Source: Ectopseudomonas guguanensis (GTDB lineage Bacteria; Pseudomonadota; Gammaproteobacteria; Pseudomonadales; Pseudomonadaceae). From it: a DNA stretch of 64,000 bases. The notes beneath the pieces were generated by a model. It was not told the origin of the DNA. It made no database searches and saw only the letters and a program-made list of their open reading frames with translations. Below are positions 44,743 to 57,896 of the stretch, one piece after another; within the stretch, counting starts at the first letter, position 1, and the number at the start of each line of letters is the position of its first letter. The stretch lies in the NCBI RefSeq assembly GCF_900104265.1, contig NZ_FNJJ01000010.1, positions 124,001 to 188,000 on the forward strand. Reading direction: 5' to 3'. The translations under genes were made by a program, and so were the position numbers.

Positions 44743-47202
44743 TCAGTCACGCGGCGGCAGCGGTACCTGCCAGATGTCCCGGGCGTATTCGGCGATGGTG
44801 CGATCGGATGAGAACCAGCCCATCCGTGCGGTATTGAGCACCGCCGAACGCCACCACTGCTCGGGCCGCTGCCAGCGCTGGTCGACCAGGCGCTGGGCTT
44901 TCCAGTAGGCGTCGAAGTCGGCGCAGACCATGAAACGGTCCTCGTACAGCAACGAATCCACCAGGCCCACGTAACGCGACGGGTCGTCCGGCGAGAATAC
45001 GCCGGCGCGTATGGCGCCCAGGGCAGCCTCCAGCCGCTCCGAGTCGGTCACCACATCGCCCATCTCCAGGCCGAGACGCTGGCGGGCGGCCACCTGCTGT
45101 GCGGTCATGCCGAAGATGAACAGATGATCCTCGCCGACCCGCTCGCACATCTCCACGTTGGCGCCGTCCAGCGTGCCGATGGTCAGGGCGCCATTGAGGG
45201 CGAACTTCATGTTGCTGGTGCCCGAGGCCTCCAGCCCGGCGGTGGAGATCTGCTCGGAGAGATCGGCCGCGGGGATGATGGTTTCGGCCAGGCTGACGTT
45301 GTAGTTGGGAATGAACACCACCTTAAGCAGGCCACGCACGGTGGGGTCGTCGTTGATGGTGCGGCTGATGTCGTTGGCCAGCTTGATGATCAGCTTGGCC
45401 TGGCGATAGCTGGCTGCGGCCTTGCCGGCGAAGATCTTCACCCGTGGCACCCAGTCGGTGGTCGGGTCGTTGCGGATGGCCTGGTACAGCGCCACGGTAT
45501 GCAGCAGGTTGAGCAACTGGCGCTTGTACTCGTGGATGCGTTTGACGTGCACGTCGAAGATCGCCGCGGTATCGAGCTGGATACCCAGCGATTGCCGCAC
45601 CCGCTCGGCCAGCACCTCCTTGTTGCGCTGTCGGCAGCGCGCGTACTCGTGGCGAAAATCCTCGCGCTCGGCGTAGGGTTCCAGTTCCCTGAGGTGTTCC
45701 TCGGGTCGTTGCAGCAGCGCCTCGCCCAGGGCGTCGACCAGCAGATGGGTGAGCCCCGGATTGATCTGGAACAGCCAGCGGCGGAAGGTCACGCCATTGG
45801 TCTTGTTGTTCACTCGGTCGGGGTACAGCCGGTGCAGATCGCGGAACACCGTATCGCGCATCAGCCGCGTATGCAGCGCGGAAACCCCGTTGACGCTGTG
45901 CGCCCCGAGAAACGCCAGGTTGCCCATGCGCACGCGGCGGCCGTGGTCTTCCTCGATCAGCGACACCGCGCGCAGCAGGCGAAAATCGTGGATGTCCTTG
46001 GCGCGCAGCGCATCGATATGCTCGGCGTTGATCAGATAGATGATCTGCAGATGCCTGGGCAGCAGGCGTTCCATCAGCGCCACCGGCCAGGACTCCAGGG
46101 CCTCCGGCAGCAGGGTGTGGTTGGTATAGGCGGTGGTCGCCACGGTCAGGCTCCACGCCTGAGCCCAGGGCATGCGATGTTCGTCGACCAGCAAGCGCAT
46201 CAGCTCGACCACGGCGATGGCCGGGTGGGTGTCGTTGAGCTGGATCGCCGCCTGCTGCGGCAGGCTGCGCAGCTCGGCGTGCAGGCGCAGATGGCGATCG
46301 AGCAGGTCCTGCAGCGAGGCGGACACCAGGAAGTACTCCTGGCGCAGGCGCAGCTCCTGGCCGGCCTCGGTGTCGTCGGCCGGGTACAGAACGCGCGAGA
46401 TGCTTTCGGCGCGCACCTCGCCGGCCACGGCGCCGAAGTGGTCGCCGGCATTGAAGCGATCCAGCTGCAGGTCCTGCTCGGCGCGTGCGCGCCACAGGCG
46501 CAGGGTATTGACCGAGGCGCCGCGCCAGCCCACCACTGGCGTGTCGTAGGCGATCGCACGCACCGTCTCCTGCGGCTGCCACTGCAGGCGTGGAACACCC
46601 GTGCCATCGTCCAGGGTCGTCACCCCGCCGCCGAAGCCGATGCGATAGGCCACCTCGGGGCGCTCGAACTCCCAGGGGTTGCCAAAGTCCAGCCAGGTTT
46701 CGGTCTGCTCGGCCTGCCAACCGTCGATGATGGCCTGGCGGAACAGACCATGTTCATAGCGGATACCGTAGCCATGGGCGGCCAGGCGCAGGGTCGCCAT
46801 GCTTTCCATGAAGCAGGCTGCCAGGCGCCCGAGGCCACCGTTGCCCAGCGCCGCATCCGGCTCCACCAGGCGGATGCGCTCGAGCTCGACGCCGAGTTCG
46901 GCCATGGCCTGCCGGGCCACGTCGAGCAGGCCGAGATTGCTCAGGTTGTCCAGCAGCAGGCGGCCGATGAGAAATTCCAGGGAGAGGTAGTAGACGCGCT
47001 TGGCGCCCTGTCGCTCGACCTGGGCGGAGGACTCCTCCCAGCGGTCGATCATGTGATCGCGGGTAGCCAGCGCCAGTGCCTCGAACCAGTCATGGTCGTA
47101 GGCGGTGGCTGGGTCCTTGCCCACGGCATAGCGCAACTTGGCCAGGATGGCCGCCTTGAACTGTGCCACGGCACTGTCGGTGTCGCTGTGCGATTCGCTC
47201 AT
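44743..47202 (-). CDS. glgP: Glycogen/maltodextrin phosphorylase
   Basis: The protein is 819 residues, with GT35 hallmarks: YYLSLEFLIGR near the N-terminus, GNGGLGRLAACF, and the PLP-lysine motif EASGTSNMKF. It releases glucose-1-phosphate from alpha-1,4 ends. It is transcribed alone on the minus strand. A GAACTC element lies upstream at 47282, but the paired -10 is poor. Confidence 0.93.
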   Translation of the reverse strand: MSESHSDTDSAVAQFKAAILAKLRYAVGKDPATAYDHDWFEALALATRDHMIDRWEESSAQVERQGAKRVYYLSLEFLIGRLLLDNLSNLGLLDVARQAMAELGVELERIRLVEPDAALGNGGLGRLAACFMESMATLRLAAHGYGIRYEHGLFRQAIIDGWQAEQTETWLDFGNPWEFERPEVAYRIGFGGGVTTLDDGTGVPRLQWQPQETVRAIAYDTPVVGWRGASVNTLRLWRARAEQDLQLDRFNAGDHFGAVAGEVRAESISRVLYPADDTEAGQELRLRQEYFLVSASLQDLLDRHLRLHAELRSLPQQAAIQLNDTHPAIAVVELMRLLVDEHRMPWAQAWSLTVATTAYTNHTLLPEALESWPVALMERLLPRHLQIIYLINAEHIDALRAKDIHDFRLLRAVSLIEEDHGRRVRMGNLAFLGAHSVNGVSALHTRLMRDTVFRDLHRLYPDRVNNKTNGVTFRRWLFQINPGLTHLLVDALGEALLQRPEEHLRELEPYAEREDFRHEYARCRQRNKEVLAERVRQSLGIQLDTAAIFDVHVKRIHEYKRQLLNLLHTVALYQAIRNDPTTDWVPRVKIFAGKAAASYRQAKLIIKLANDISRTINDDPTVRGLLKVVFIPNYNVSLAETIIPAADLSEQISTAGLEASGTSNMKFALNGALTIGTLDGANVEMCERVGEDHLFIFGMTAQQVAARQRLGLEMGDVVTDSERLEAALGAIRAGVFSPDDPSRYVGLVDSLLYEDRFMVCADFDAYWKAQRLVDQRWQRPEQWWRSAVLNTARMGWFSSDRTIAEYARDIWQVPLPPRD

Positions 47203-47258
47203 AACCTGCCCCTCACGCGCGCGTCGTGTTCGTTGCAGCCGAGGCGTTCGGCTTTACC

Positions 47259-47287
47259 TTTGGGGCCTTCGCAGGGGCAATGAGTTC
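47259..47287 (-). promoter_or_regulatory. Weak ECF-type promoter candidate for glgP
   Basis: Minus strand: GAACTC (-35), 17 bp, CCCAAA (-10). The -10 lacks the otherwise constant T, so this is the weakest of the set. Confidence 0.3.
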
Positions 47288-47325
47288 AGGGTTTTTCTGC
47301 CCAGCGCCCACTGATCAAAAAGCCT

Positions 47326-47354
47326 GAACTTCGCCTTGCAGGCCTGCCTCACAA
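47326..47354 (+). promoter_or_regulatory. ECF-type promoter for the DUF3182 operon
   Basis: GAACTT (-35), 17 bp, TCACAA (-10), 32 bp before the ATG at 47386. The -35 flank CCTGAACTTCGCCTT is identical to that of the promoter at 28006. Confidence 0.65.
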
Positions 47355-47385
47355 CTCATGAACGCCACTGTCCCAGGAGAACAAC

Positions 47386-47814
47386 ATGCGAGCCATCATT
47401 CCCGGTTTGCTGGTCGGCGCACTGGCTGCCGGCGACGCGCTGGCCGAGGCCTGCCACGTCAGCGCCAGTGCCTCCAGCGAGGCCATCAAGGAAGTCGCCC
47501 AGGAGTACTGCTACGAATTCGTCGGAATGGACGACGGTGCCATCGACTGGTCCTGCCACAACGAAACCGGCGACATGATCAACAGCCAGCAGCGCAAGGT
47601 GGCCAGCTGCGCCGAGGCCCACCTGGGTACCTGCGAAGCGGCGCTGACCCAGGAAACCCTGACCAACCCGCGCTCCGGCGACGATGACCGCGGCGAGCCA
47701 CGCCCTGCCGTGCCCAACGATGCCAAGGTGCTGACCCATTATTACCAGGTCGGCGACCTCAAGCAGGTGCGTATCGACTGCGAAAGTGCCGGCGGCACCT
47801 GGCAGGATCGCTGA
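47386..47814 (+). CDS. Exported Cys-containing hypothetical protein
   Basis: The protein is 142 residues. A signal peptide (MRAIIPGLLVGALAAGDALA) precedes a soluble domain with six cysteines, probably disulfide-bonded in the periplasm. AGGAGAAC precedes the ATG. Its stop overlaps the DUF3182 start (TGATG). The family is not recognised. Confidence 0.7.
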   Translation: MRAIIPGLLVGALAAGDALAEACHVSASASSEAIKEVAQEYCYEFVGMDDGAIDWSCHNETGDMINSQQRKVASCAEAHLGTCEAALTQETLTNPRSGDDDRGEPRPAVPNDAKVLTHYYQVGDLKQVRIDCESAGGTWQDR

Positions 47815-48902
47815 TGGCTGGCTACGACGGATTGCTCCTGCTGCCTGGCACCACGCCGCGCATGGCCCATGAACGCGCGGTGCAGCGCCTGCTCGGTGAG
47901 AAGCTGGCGGCGCTGCTCGGCTGCCCCTTCCTCGGTCCGCGGCAGACGGGCAGCGAGGTGCGTGGCCGCTACTATTTCCTGCCCGAGGACAGCCTGGTCG
48001 GCGATACCCGACATCTGGGCATCGAAGGGCCGGATGATTTCTTCGGTGGCCAGGTCGGGCATGCCTTCATCGCCACCAAGGCGATCAGCCACCCGGCGCT
48101 CGACGCCCCTCGCAGGCTGCCTGCCGGCTGGTCGGAGCTTTTCGCCCGGCAGGTGCAGAGCGTCACGCTGCAGGGCTTCAGCGTGTTCGATCTGGAGGAT
48201 GCCGGCGAAGCCGGGCAGCGCCTGCTGCGCCAGGGGCCGGTGCGCCTGAAGCCGGTGGATGGCACCGCTGGCCGTGGCCAGCAGGTGGTGCGTACGCCAG
48301 CCGAACTCGACGCTGCGCTGGCGGCGCTCGATGCGCAGCGTGTGGCCCAGCATGGCCTGGTGCTGGAAGAAGACCTGCAGCAACCCATCACCTACAGCGT
48401 TGGCCAGATCCGCGTGGCAGGCACGACCCTGAGCTATCACGGCACCCAGCAGCTGACCGATGATGGCCACGGCAATCCGGTCTATGGCGGTTCGCAGCTG
48501 ACGCTGGTGCGCGGTGACTATCTGGCGCTGATGAGCCTCGAACTGCCGCGTGCGGTGCGCCTGGCGGTGCAGCAGGCGCGCATCTTCGAACTCGCCGCGC
48601 TGGAGGTCTATCCGTCGATCCAGGCCTCGCGGCGCAACTACGACGTGGCACTGGGGCTCAATGCCCAGGGGCAGTCGCGCAGCGGCGTGCTGGAGCAGTC
48701 CTGGCGCATCGGTGGCGCCAGCGCGGCGGAGATCTTCGCCCTGGAGGCGTTCATCCAGGACCCGCAGCTGCAAACGCTGCAGGCCGCGACCCATGAACAC
48801 TATCGCGATGCGCCGCCGCCACCAGGCTCGATCTGCCTGTACCGCGGCCAGGAAAGCGAGGACGGCCCCATCGCCAAGTACGTCAAGATGGAGCCGTCAT
48901 GA
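47814..48902 (+). CDS. DUF3182 protein (possible ATP-grasp fold)
   Basis: The protein is 362 residues. VRLKPVDGTAGRGQQVVRTPAEL resembles an ATP-grasp lysine/glycine loop, and YDVALGLNAQGQSRSGVLEQSWR near the C-terminus suits such a ligase fold. It belongs to the uncharacterised DUF3182 family. It overlaps genes on both sides, one for an exported protein and one for a hydrolase. Ligase activity is inferred. Confidence 0.75.
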   Translation: MAGYDGLLLLPGTTPRMAHERAVQRLLGEKLAALLGCPFLGPRQTGSEVRGRYYFLPEDSLVGDTRHLGIEGPDDFFGGQVGHAFIATKAISHPALDAPRRLPAGWSELFARQVQSVTLQGFSVFDLEDAGEAGQRLLRQGPVRLKPVDGTAGRGQQVVRTPAELDAALAALDAQRVAQHGLVLEEDLQQPITYSVGQIRVAGTTLSYHGTQQLTDDGHGNPVYGGSQLTLVRGDYLALMSLELPRAVRLAVQQARIFELAALEVYPSIQASRRNYDVALGLNAQGQSRSGVLEQSWRIGGASAAEIFALEAFIQDPQLQTLQAATHEHYRDAPPPPGSICLYRGQESEDGPIAKYVKMEPS

Positions 48903-49669
48903 GCGCAAGCAGCCAGAGCATCGACATCCTGGTGGATGACCAGCACATCGCCGGCACCCTGGTGACGCCGCCTGACCAGGTCCCCGGGGTGCTCTTCGTC
49001 CACGGCTGGGGTGGCAGCCAGCAGCGTGACCTGGCGCGGGCACGTGGCATCGCCGCGTTGGGCTGCGTATGCCTGACCTTCGATCTGCGCGGGCACGAGC
49101 GCAACATCGAGGCGCAGGAGCGCGTTTCGCGCGAGCACAACCTGGCCGACATCCTTGCCGCCTACGACCTGCTGGCGGCGCACGAGGCCGTGGACCCCGC
49201 CTGTATCGCCGTGATCGGCACCAGCTATGGCGGCTACCTCGCCACCCTGCTGAGCATGCGCCGCCCGGTGCGCTGGCTGGCCCTGCGCGTGCCGGCGCTG
49301 TACTGGGACGAGCAGTGGCAGTTGCCCAAGCGTCAGCTCGACGTCGCGCGCCTGGCGGTCTATCGCCGCACGCCGCTGCGGGCCGAGGACAACCTGGCGC
49401 TGCGGGCCTGCTCGGACTTTCACGGCGATGTGCTGCTGGTGGAGTCCGAGCATGACGACTTCGTCCCGCACACCACGCTGATGAGCTACCGCAATGCCTT
49501 CGACAAGGCCCACTCGCTGACCCATCGCATCATGGCCGGTGCCGACCATGGCCTCAGCGACGACCGCCACCAGCAGGCCTACACGCGCATCCTGATCGAC
49601 TGGGTCAGCGAAATGGTGGCAGGCGCGCGGGTCGGCGACTACCCGCACCACCTGGTGCGCTATTCCTGA
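48899..49669 (+). CDS. Alpha/beta hydrolase
   Basis: The protein is 256 residues. The nucleophile elbow GTSYGG, an acid in VESEHDDFVP and a His in AGADHGLS give the Ser-Asp-His triad; HGWGGSQQRDL forms the oxyanion region. There is no signal peptide. It overlaps DUF3182 by 4 bp and probably acts with it. The ester or peptide substrate is unknown. Confidence 0.82.
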   Translation: MSASSQSIDILVDDQHIAGTLVTPPDQVPGVLFVHGWGGSQQRDLARARGIAALGCVCLTFDLRGHERNIEAQERVSREHNLADILAAYDLLAAHEAVDPACIAVIGTSYGGYLATLLSMRRPVRWLALRVPALYWDEQWQLPKRQLDVARLAVYRRTPLRAEDNLALRACSDFHGDVLLVESEHDDFVPHTTLMSYRNAFDKAHSLTHRIMAGADHGLSDDRHQQAYTRILIDWVSEMVAGARVGDYPHHLVRYS

Positions 49670-49738
49670 ATCGCCGTATCCCTTCGCGGCGTTTCGCCTC
49701 GGGCATTGGCCCACTCCACCTGCAAAAGGAGAGCAACG

Positions 49739-50152
49739 ATGAAAATCAGCAAGATCATGACCCGCAACGTGCGCATGCTCGACCCCGAGCGCAGCATCCG
49801 CGAGGCCGCCAGCCTGATGGCCGACATCGACAGTGGCGCCCTGCTGATCAATGAAGGCGATCGCCTGGTCGGCATCGTCACCGACCGCGACATCGCCATA
49901 CGCGCGGTCGCCACCGGCCTGGACGGCAACACGCCGGTGCGCCAGGTGATGAGCAGCAACGTGCTGTACTGCTTCGACGATGAAGATGTCGAACACGTGG
50001 CTGCCAACATGGCCGACGTTCGGGTACGTCGGCTGCCCGTGCTCAATCGCGAGAAGCGCCTGGTGGGCGTGGTATCGCTTGGCAATATCGCCTCCGGCCA
50101 CAGCCGCATGGCCAACGACACCGTGCTGCGTGGCGTGACCTCCGCACACTGA
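49739..50152 (+). CDS. Two-CBS-domain protein
   Basis: The protein is 137 residues consisting of a tandem CBS pair: ISKIMTRNVRMLDPERSIREAASLM with LVGIVTDRDIAIRAV, then VRQVMSSNVLYC with RRLPVLNREKRLVGVVSL. CBS pairs bind adenosyl ligands and sense energy or redox state; partners are unknown here. AGGAG precedes the ATG. I did not find a clear ECF-type promoter in front of it. Confidence 0.88.
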   Translation: MKISKIMTRNVRMLDPERSIREAASLMADIDSGALLINEGDRLVGIVTDRDIAIRAVATGLDGNTPVRQVMSSNVLYCFDDEDVEHVAANMADVRVRRLPVLNREKRLVGVVSLGNIASGHSRMANDTVLRGVTSAH

Positions 50153-50162
50153 CCCCACCTCT

Positions 50163-50204
50163 GTAGGAGGGGCTTTAGCCGCGATTGGCTGAAGCCCCTC
50201 CTAC
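50163..50204. repeat. REP-like hairpin / bidirectional terminator
   Basis: 18-bp arms GTAGGAGGGGCTTTAGCC and its near-perfect complement (one G-U pair) with a 6-nt loop lie between the converging CBS gene and glgB. The sequence resembles Pseudomonas REP elements. Confidence 0.7.
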
Positions 50205-50266
50205 CCTGGCGTCCGGCGCCTTGTGGGCCGGAGCAGAATCACCACTCCAAGGCACACCTCGCCCTC

Positions 50267-50292
50267 TGTGGGAGGCGCTTCAGCGGCGACGC
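50267..50292. repeat. Second half-copy of the REP-like sequence
   Basis: TGTGGGAGGCGCTTCAGCGG begins a diverged single arm of the 50163 element, directly abutting the glgB stop codon. Confidence 0.5.
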
Positions 50293-52451
50293 TTAATGGG
50301 CAGGTCGCAGAATCAGCGCACCCAGCGGCGGCAACTGCAGATTCAGCGAGTCGGACTGGCCGTGAGCGGCCGTCTGCTCGCTGTGCAACTCGCCCTGGGT
50401 GCCGGCGCCGGAGCCACTCCAGCGGCGTTCGTCGGTATTGAGCAATACCTGCCAGCGGCCGGCATGTGGCACGCCGATGCGGTAACCGTCTAGCACCTGC
50501 GGCGTGAAGTTGTGCACCACCAAAAGCGGCGCACTGCCCTCGCCGCCCTTGCGCAGCCAGGCGAACACGCTGTTGCGCGCGTCATCGCCGATCAGCCATT
50601 GAAAGCCGCTGTCCTGATCGTCGAGACGGTGCAGCGCCGGCTCTTCCCGATACAGGCGATTGAGCTCGCGCAGCAGCGCCTGGGCTGCGGCATGCTCGGG
50701 ATACTGCAGCAGGTACCAATCCAGCTGCTGATCATGGTTCCACTCGCGCCACTGGCCGAACTCGCACCCCATGAACAGCAGCTTCTTGCCCGGATGGCTC
50801 CACATCAGCGCGAGAAACAGACGCAGGTTGGCGAACTGCTGCCAGCGATCACCGGGCATGCGCCCGAGCAGCGAGCGCTTGCCGTGCACCACCTCGTCGT
50901 GGGAGATCGGCAGGATGAAGCGCTCGGAAAATGCATAGTGCAGACCGAAGGTGATCTGGTGGTGATGGTGCAGGCGGTACAACGGGTCCTGCTGGATGTA
51001 GCTGAGGCTGTCGTTCATCCAGCCCATGTTCCACTTGTGGCTGAAACCCAGGCCGCCCTGCTGCACCGGGCGGCTGACGCCGGGCCAGGCGGTGGACTCC
51101 TCGGCGATCACCAGCGCGCCGGGCACCTCGCTGCGCACCACTTCGTTGAGGTGCTGGAGAAACTCGATGGCCTCCAGGTTCTCGCGCCCGCCGTGGCGGT
51201 TGGGAATCCACTGCCCGGCTTCACGCGAGTAGTCGCGGTAGAGCATCGAGGCCACGGCATCCACGCGCAGGCCGTCGACGTGGTACTCGCGCAGCCAGTA
51301 CAGCGCGCTGGCCAGCATGAAGCCGTGCACCTCGGTGCGGCCGAGGTTGTAGATGCAGGTGTTCCAGTCCGGGTGGAAACCCTCGAACGGGTGCGCGTAC
51401 TCGTACAGCGCGGTGCCGTCGAACTCGGCCAGGCCGTGGGCATCGTTGGGGAAATGCCCCGGCACCCAGTCGAGAATCACGCCGATGCCGGCGCGGTGGC
51501 AGCGGTCGACGAAGGCGGCGAAGCGCTGCGGGCTGCCCAGGCGGGCGGTAGGTGCGAACATCGACAGCGGCTGATAGCCCCAGGAGCCACCGAAGGGGTG
51601 CTCCATGATCGGCATCAGCTCGATATGGGTGAAGCCCAGGTCCTGCACGTAGGGAATCAGGCGCTCGGCCAGCTCGTCCCAGTCCGGCGTCCGGTCGTCC
51701 TGCCACTGCCAGGACCCGGCGTGCAGCTCGTAGATCGCCAGCGGAGCCTGCGGCGCGTGACGCTGCTCGCGCTCGCTCATCCACTGCTGGTCCTGCCAGG
51801 CGAAGGCCTCGCCCTGCGGCACCTTCGAGGCGGTGGCCGGCGGCATCTCGGTGGCCTGCGCCATGGGGTCGGCGCGCAACGGCAGGACGCCATGCGGGCC
51901 GAGGATTTCGTACTTGTAGCATTCGCCAGGCTGCAACCGCGGAATGAACAGTTCCCACACCCCGGCCGGGTAGCGCAGGCGCATAGGGTGGCGGCGGCCG
52001 TCCCAGCTGTTGAAGTTGCCGACCACCGAGACGCGCCGCGCATTGGGCGCCCATACGGCGAAACGCACGCCCGCCACGCCTTCATGCTCCACTGGCGCGG
52101 CGCCCAGGCAGCGCCACAGCTGGCGGTGATTGCCCTCGGCGAACAGGTACAGATCGGTGTCGCCCAGCAGCGGGCCGAAGGCATAGGGGTCTTCGGTTTC
52201 CTGCACGCCGCTCGGCCAGTGAATGCGCAGGCAATAGCGCTGCGCCTGGGGCAACGGCAGTTCGAACAGCCCGTCCGGGTCGCTGCAGTGCATGCGTCCC
52301 AGCGGCGAGCCGTCACTGGACAGCAGGTCCACCGCATCGGCACCTGGCAACCAGGCCCGTACCAGCGTTTCGTCGCCCTGCGCGTGCGGGCCGAGGAAGC
52401 TGAACGGATCGCCGTCCTCGGCGCGCTGCAGTCGCTGCACTCTGTTCTGAT

Positions 52452-52455
<4 letters not shown>
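50293..52455 (-). CDS. glgB: 1,4-alpha-glucan branching enzyme
   Basis: The protein is 720 residues: N1 and CBM48 domains, GH13 core with nucleophile D399 ([10 protein letters not shown]), the acid Glu in AEES (452-453) and SHDEVVHGK. It adds alpha-1,6 branches to the glucan made by GlgE and GlgA. It overlaps treS by 4 bp and ends the glgE-treS-glgB operon. Confidence 0.95.
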
Positions 52456-55754
<3,299 letters not shown>

Positions 55755-55770
55755 GGTGGTACTCCGTTGT

Positions 55771-57753
55771 TCAGCGGGCGGTCTGGATTCGCCAGATGCC
55801 GAAAGGCAGGTGCCAGGGTTCGATGCGCATCCACTGCACCTTGCCGTGCCAGGTCCAGCGGTGGCCGTTCATCAGGTCTTCGCCGTGCAGATCGGCATCG
55901 TCGGGCAGGCCCAGCTCCCACAGCGGCAGTTCGAAATGCGCTTCCTGGGCGTGGTGCGGATCGAGGCTGATGGCCACCAGGATGAAGTTGCTCAGATCGG
56001 CGGTGCGTTTGCCGAAATAGAGAATGTTGTCGTTCCACGCGGTGTAGGCCTGGAAGCCCAGATGGGTCTGCAGCGCCGGGTTTTCGCGGCGGATCTGGTT
56101 GAGTCGGGCGATCTCGGCGTTGATGTTGCCCGGCCCCTGGTAGTCGCGCGGGCGCAGCTGGTACTTCTCCGAATCGAAGTACTCCTCCTTGCCCGGCACC
56201 GGCTCGGCCTCGCACAGCTCGAAGCCCGAATACATGCCCCACAGCCCCGAGCCCATGGTCGCCAGCGCGGCGCGAATGAGAAAACCGGGGCGGCCGTTGC
56301 GCTGCAGGAAAAAGGGGTTGATGTCCGGCGTGTTGACGAAGAAGTTCGGTCGGTAGCAGTCGCGCCATGGCGGCTGGTTCAACTCGGTGAAATAGGCCTG
56401 CAGCTCGGCCTTGGTGTTGCGCCAGGTGAAGTAGGTGTAGCTCTGGCTGAAGCCGAGCTTGCCCAGGCGTGCCATCATCGCCGGGCGGGTGAATGCCTCG
56501 GAAAGGAAGATCACCTCGGGGTGACGCGCTCGCACGTCGGCGATCAGCCATTCCCAGAACGGCATCGGCTTGGTGTGCGGGTTGTCGACGCGAAACAGCG
56601 TCACGCCCTGCTCCACCCAGCCCAGCACCACGTCGCGCAGTGCCAGCCACAGGTCGGGCATGGCGTCTTCGGCATAGAACTCGACGTTGACGATGTCCTC
56701 GTACTTCTTCGGCGGGTTCTCGGCATGGCGGATGCTGCCGTCCGGGCGCCAGCTGAACCAGCCGGGGTGCTGCTTGAGCCAGGGGTGATCGGGCGAGCAC
56801 TGCACGGCGAAATCCAGCGCCACTTCCAGCCCGTGCTCACGCGCCACGCGCACCAGCTGGCGAAAATCCTCAAGGCTGCCGAGCTGCGGGTGCACGGCCT
56901 CGTGGCCGCCCTCCTCGCTGCCGATGGCATAGGGGCTACCGGGGTCGTCCGGGCCAGCCTTGAGGCTGTTGTTAGGCCCCTTGCGGTGGGTCCGGCCGAT
57001 GGGATGGATGGGCGGGAAATACAGCACGTCGAAGCCCATCCGGGCGATTTCCGGGACGCGCGCATGCACGTCGGCGAAGGTGCCGTGGCGGCGCTCGTCG
57101 CCCAGCGAGCGGGGAAACAGCTCGTACCAGCTGGCGAACTCGGCCAGGCCGCGCTCGACGTCCAGCGGGTAGTTGGGCGTACGCAGCAGATGCGGACGAT
57201 ATTCGGCGCGGCGCATCAACTCGTTGACCGCCGGGTCGATCAGCACGGCCTCGCGCTCGGCCTGCGATTGCGCGGCCTCCATGCGCTCGATCAACGCCGC
57301 CAGCTCGGGCTGTACCTGCTGCGGGGCCTGCGCGGCGATGCGCCGTACCAGCTGCGCGCCCTCCTGCAGTTCGAGGTCCACCGGCACGCCGGCGCCAAGC
57401 TTCTTCACCAGTTCCTGGCGAAAGCTGGCGTATACGTCCAGCCAGGCCTCGATGGCGAATTCGCCGCGGCCCATCTGCTCGATGAGCAGCGTGGCGCTCC
57501 AGCGGTCGTTGCCCAGCGCCTGCATGGGCGCGCGTTGCCAGCTGGCTGCGCCGCTGGCCCGCCATAGCAGGTCGGCGGCCAGCTGCTCGTGGCCATCGCT
57601 GAAGATCACCGCACTGACCGGCAGAGGCCGGCCGCACAGGCATTTGCTGGCGAAGCGGCCACCCTCCACGATCGGCTGTACCGCTTCGATGGCCAGCCGT
57701 GGCTGGGCGATGGCGTGGGTGACGGTCTGATCGGCATGCTGCGGGGACGGCAT
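55771..57753 (-). CDS. glgE: Maltose-1-phosphate maltosyltransferase (GlgE)
   Basis: The protein is 660 residues. The GH13_3 nucleophile is D390 (FRVDNPHTKP) and the acid E419 (FLSEAFTRP); DVLYFPPIHPIGRTHRKG is a family motif. It extends alpha-1,4-glucan by maltose units from maltose-1-phosphate. The start at 57753 is preceded by AGGAG; a longer in-frame start at 57840 lacks one. It heads the operon, with an ECF-type promoter at 57844-57872. Confidence 0.95.
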   Translation of the reverse strand: MPSPQHADQTVTHAIAQPRLAIEAVQPIVEGGRFASKCLCGRPLPVSAVIFSDGHEQLAADLLWRASGAASWQRAPMQALGNDRWSATLLIEQMGRGEFAIEAWLDVYASFRQELVKKLGAGVPVDLELQEGAQLVRRIAAQAPQQVQPELAALIERMEAAQSQAEREAVLIDPAVNELMRRAEYRPHLLRTPNYPLDVERGLAEFASWYELFPRSLGDERRHGTFADVHARVPEIARMGFDVLYFPPIHPIGRTHRKGPNNSLKAGPDDPGSPYAIGSEEGGHEAVHPQLGSLEDFRQLVRVAREHGLEVALDFAVQCSPDHPWLKQHPGWFSWRPDGSIRHAENPPKKYEDIVNVEFYAEDAMPDLWLALRDVVLGWVEQGVTLFRVDNPHTKPMPFWEWLIADVRARHPEVIFLSEAFTRPAMMARLGKLGFSQSYTYFTWRNTKAELQAYFTELNQPPWRDCYRPNFFVNTPDINPFFLQRNGRPGFLIRAALATMGSGLWGMYSGFELCEAEPVPGKEEYFDSEKYQLRPRDYQGPGNINAEIARLNQIRRENPALQTHLGFQAYTAWNDNILYFGKRTADLSNFILVAISLDPHHAQEAHFELPLWELGLPDDADLHGEDLMNGHRWTWHGKVQWMRIEPWHLPFGIWRIQTAR

Positions 57754-57843
57754 CGTTCCTGGCTCCTCTAACGCCTGGCAGACGTGTTCGAAGGGGTTGG
57801 CGGGAGCAGGCGTCAGCGTGTGTGACGCCGCGCCTGTCAAAAA

Positions 57844-57872
57844 TTCCGAGGCCGGCGCGGCGGGAAAAGTTC
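57844..57872 (-). promoter_or_regulatory. ECF-type promoter for glgE-treS-glgB
   Basis: Minus strand: GAACTT (-35), 17 bp, TCGGAA (-10), about 90 bp before the glgE start. Confidence 0.65.
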
Positions 57873-57896
57873 AGGCAGTTTTTGCCCGGAGCCGGG

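Noticed and set aside
45124..47283. 719-codon open frame antisense to glgP
   Set aside because: It mirrors the phosphorylase codons; the minus-strand gene has clear PLP and GT35 motifs.
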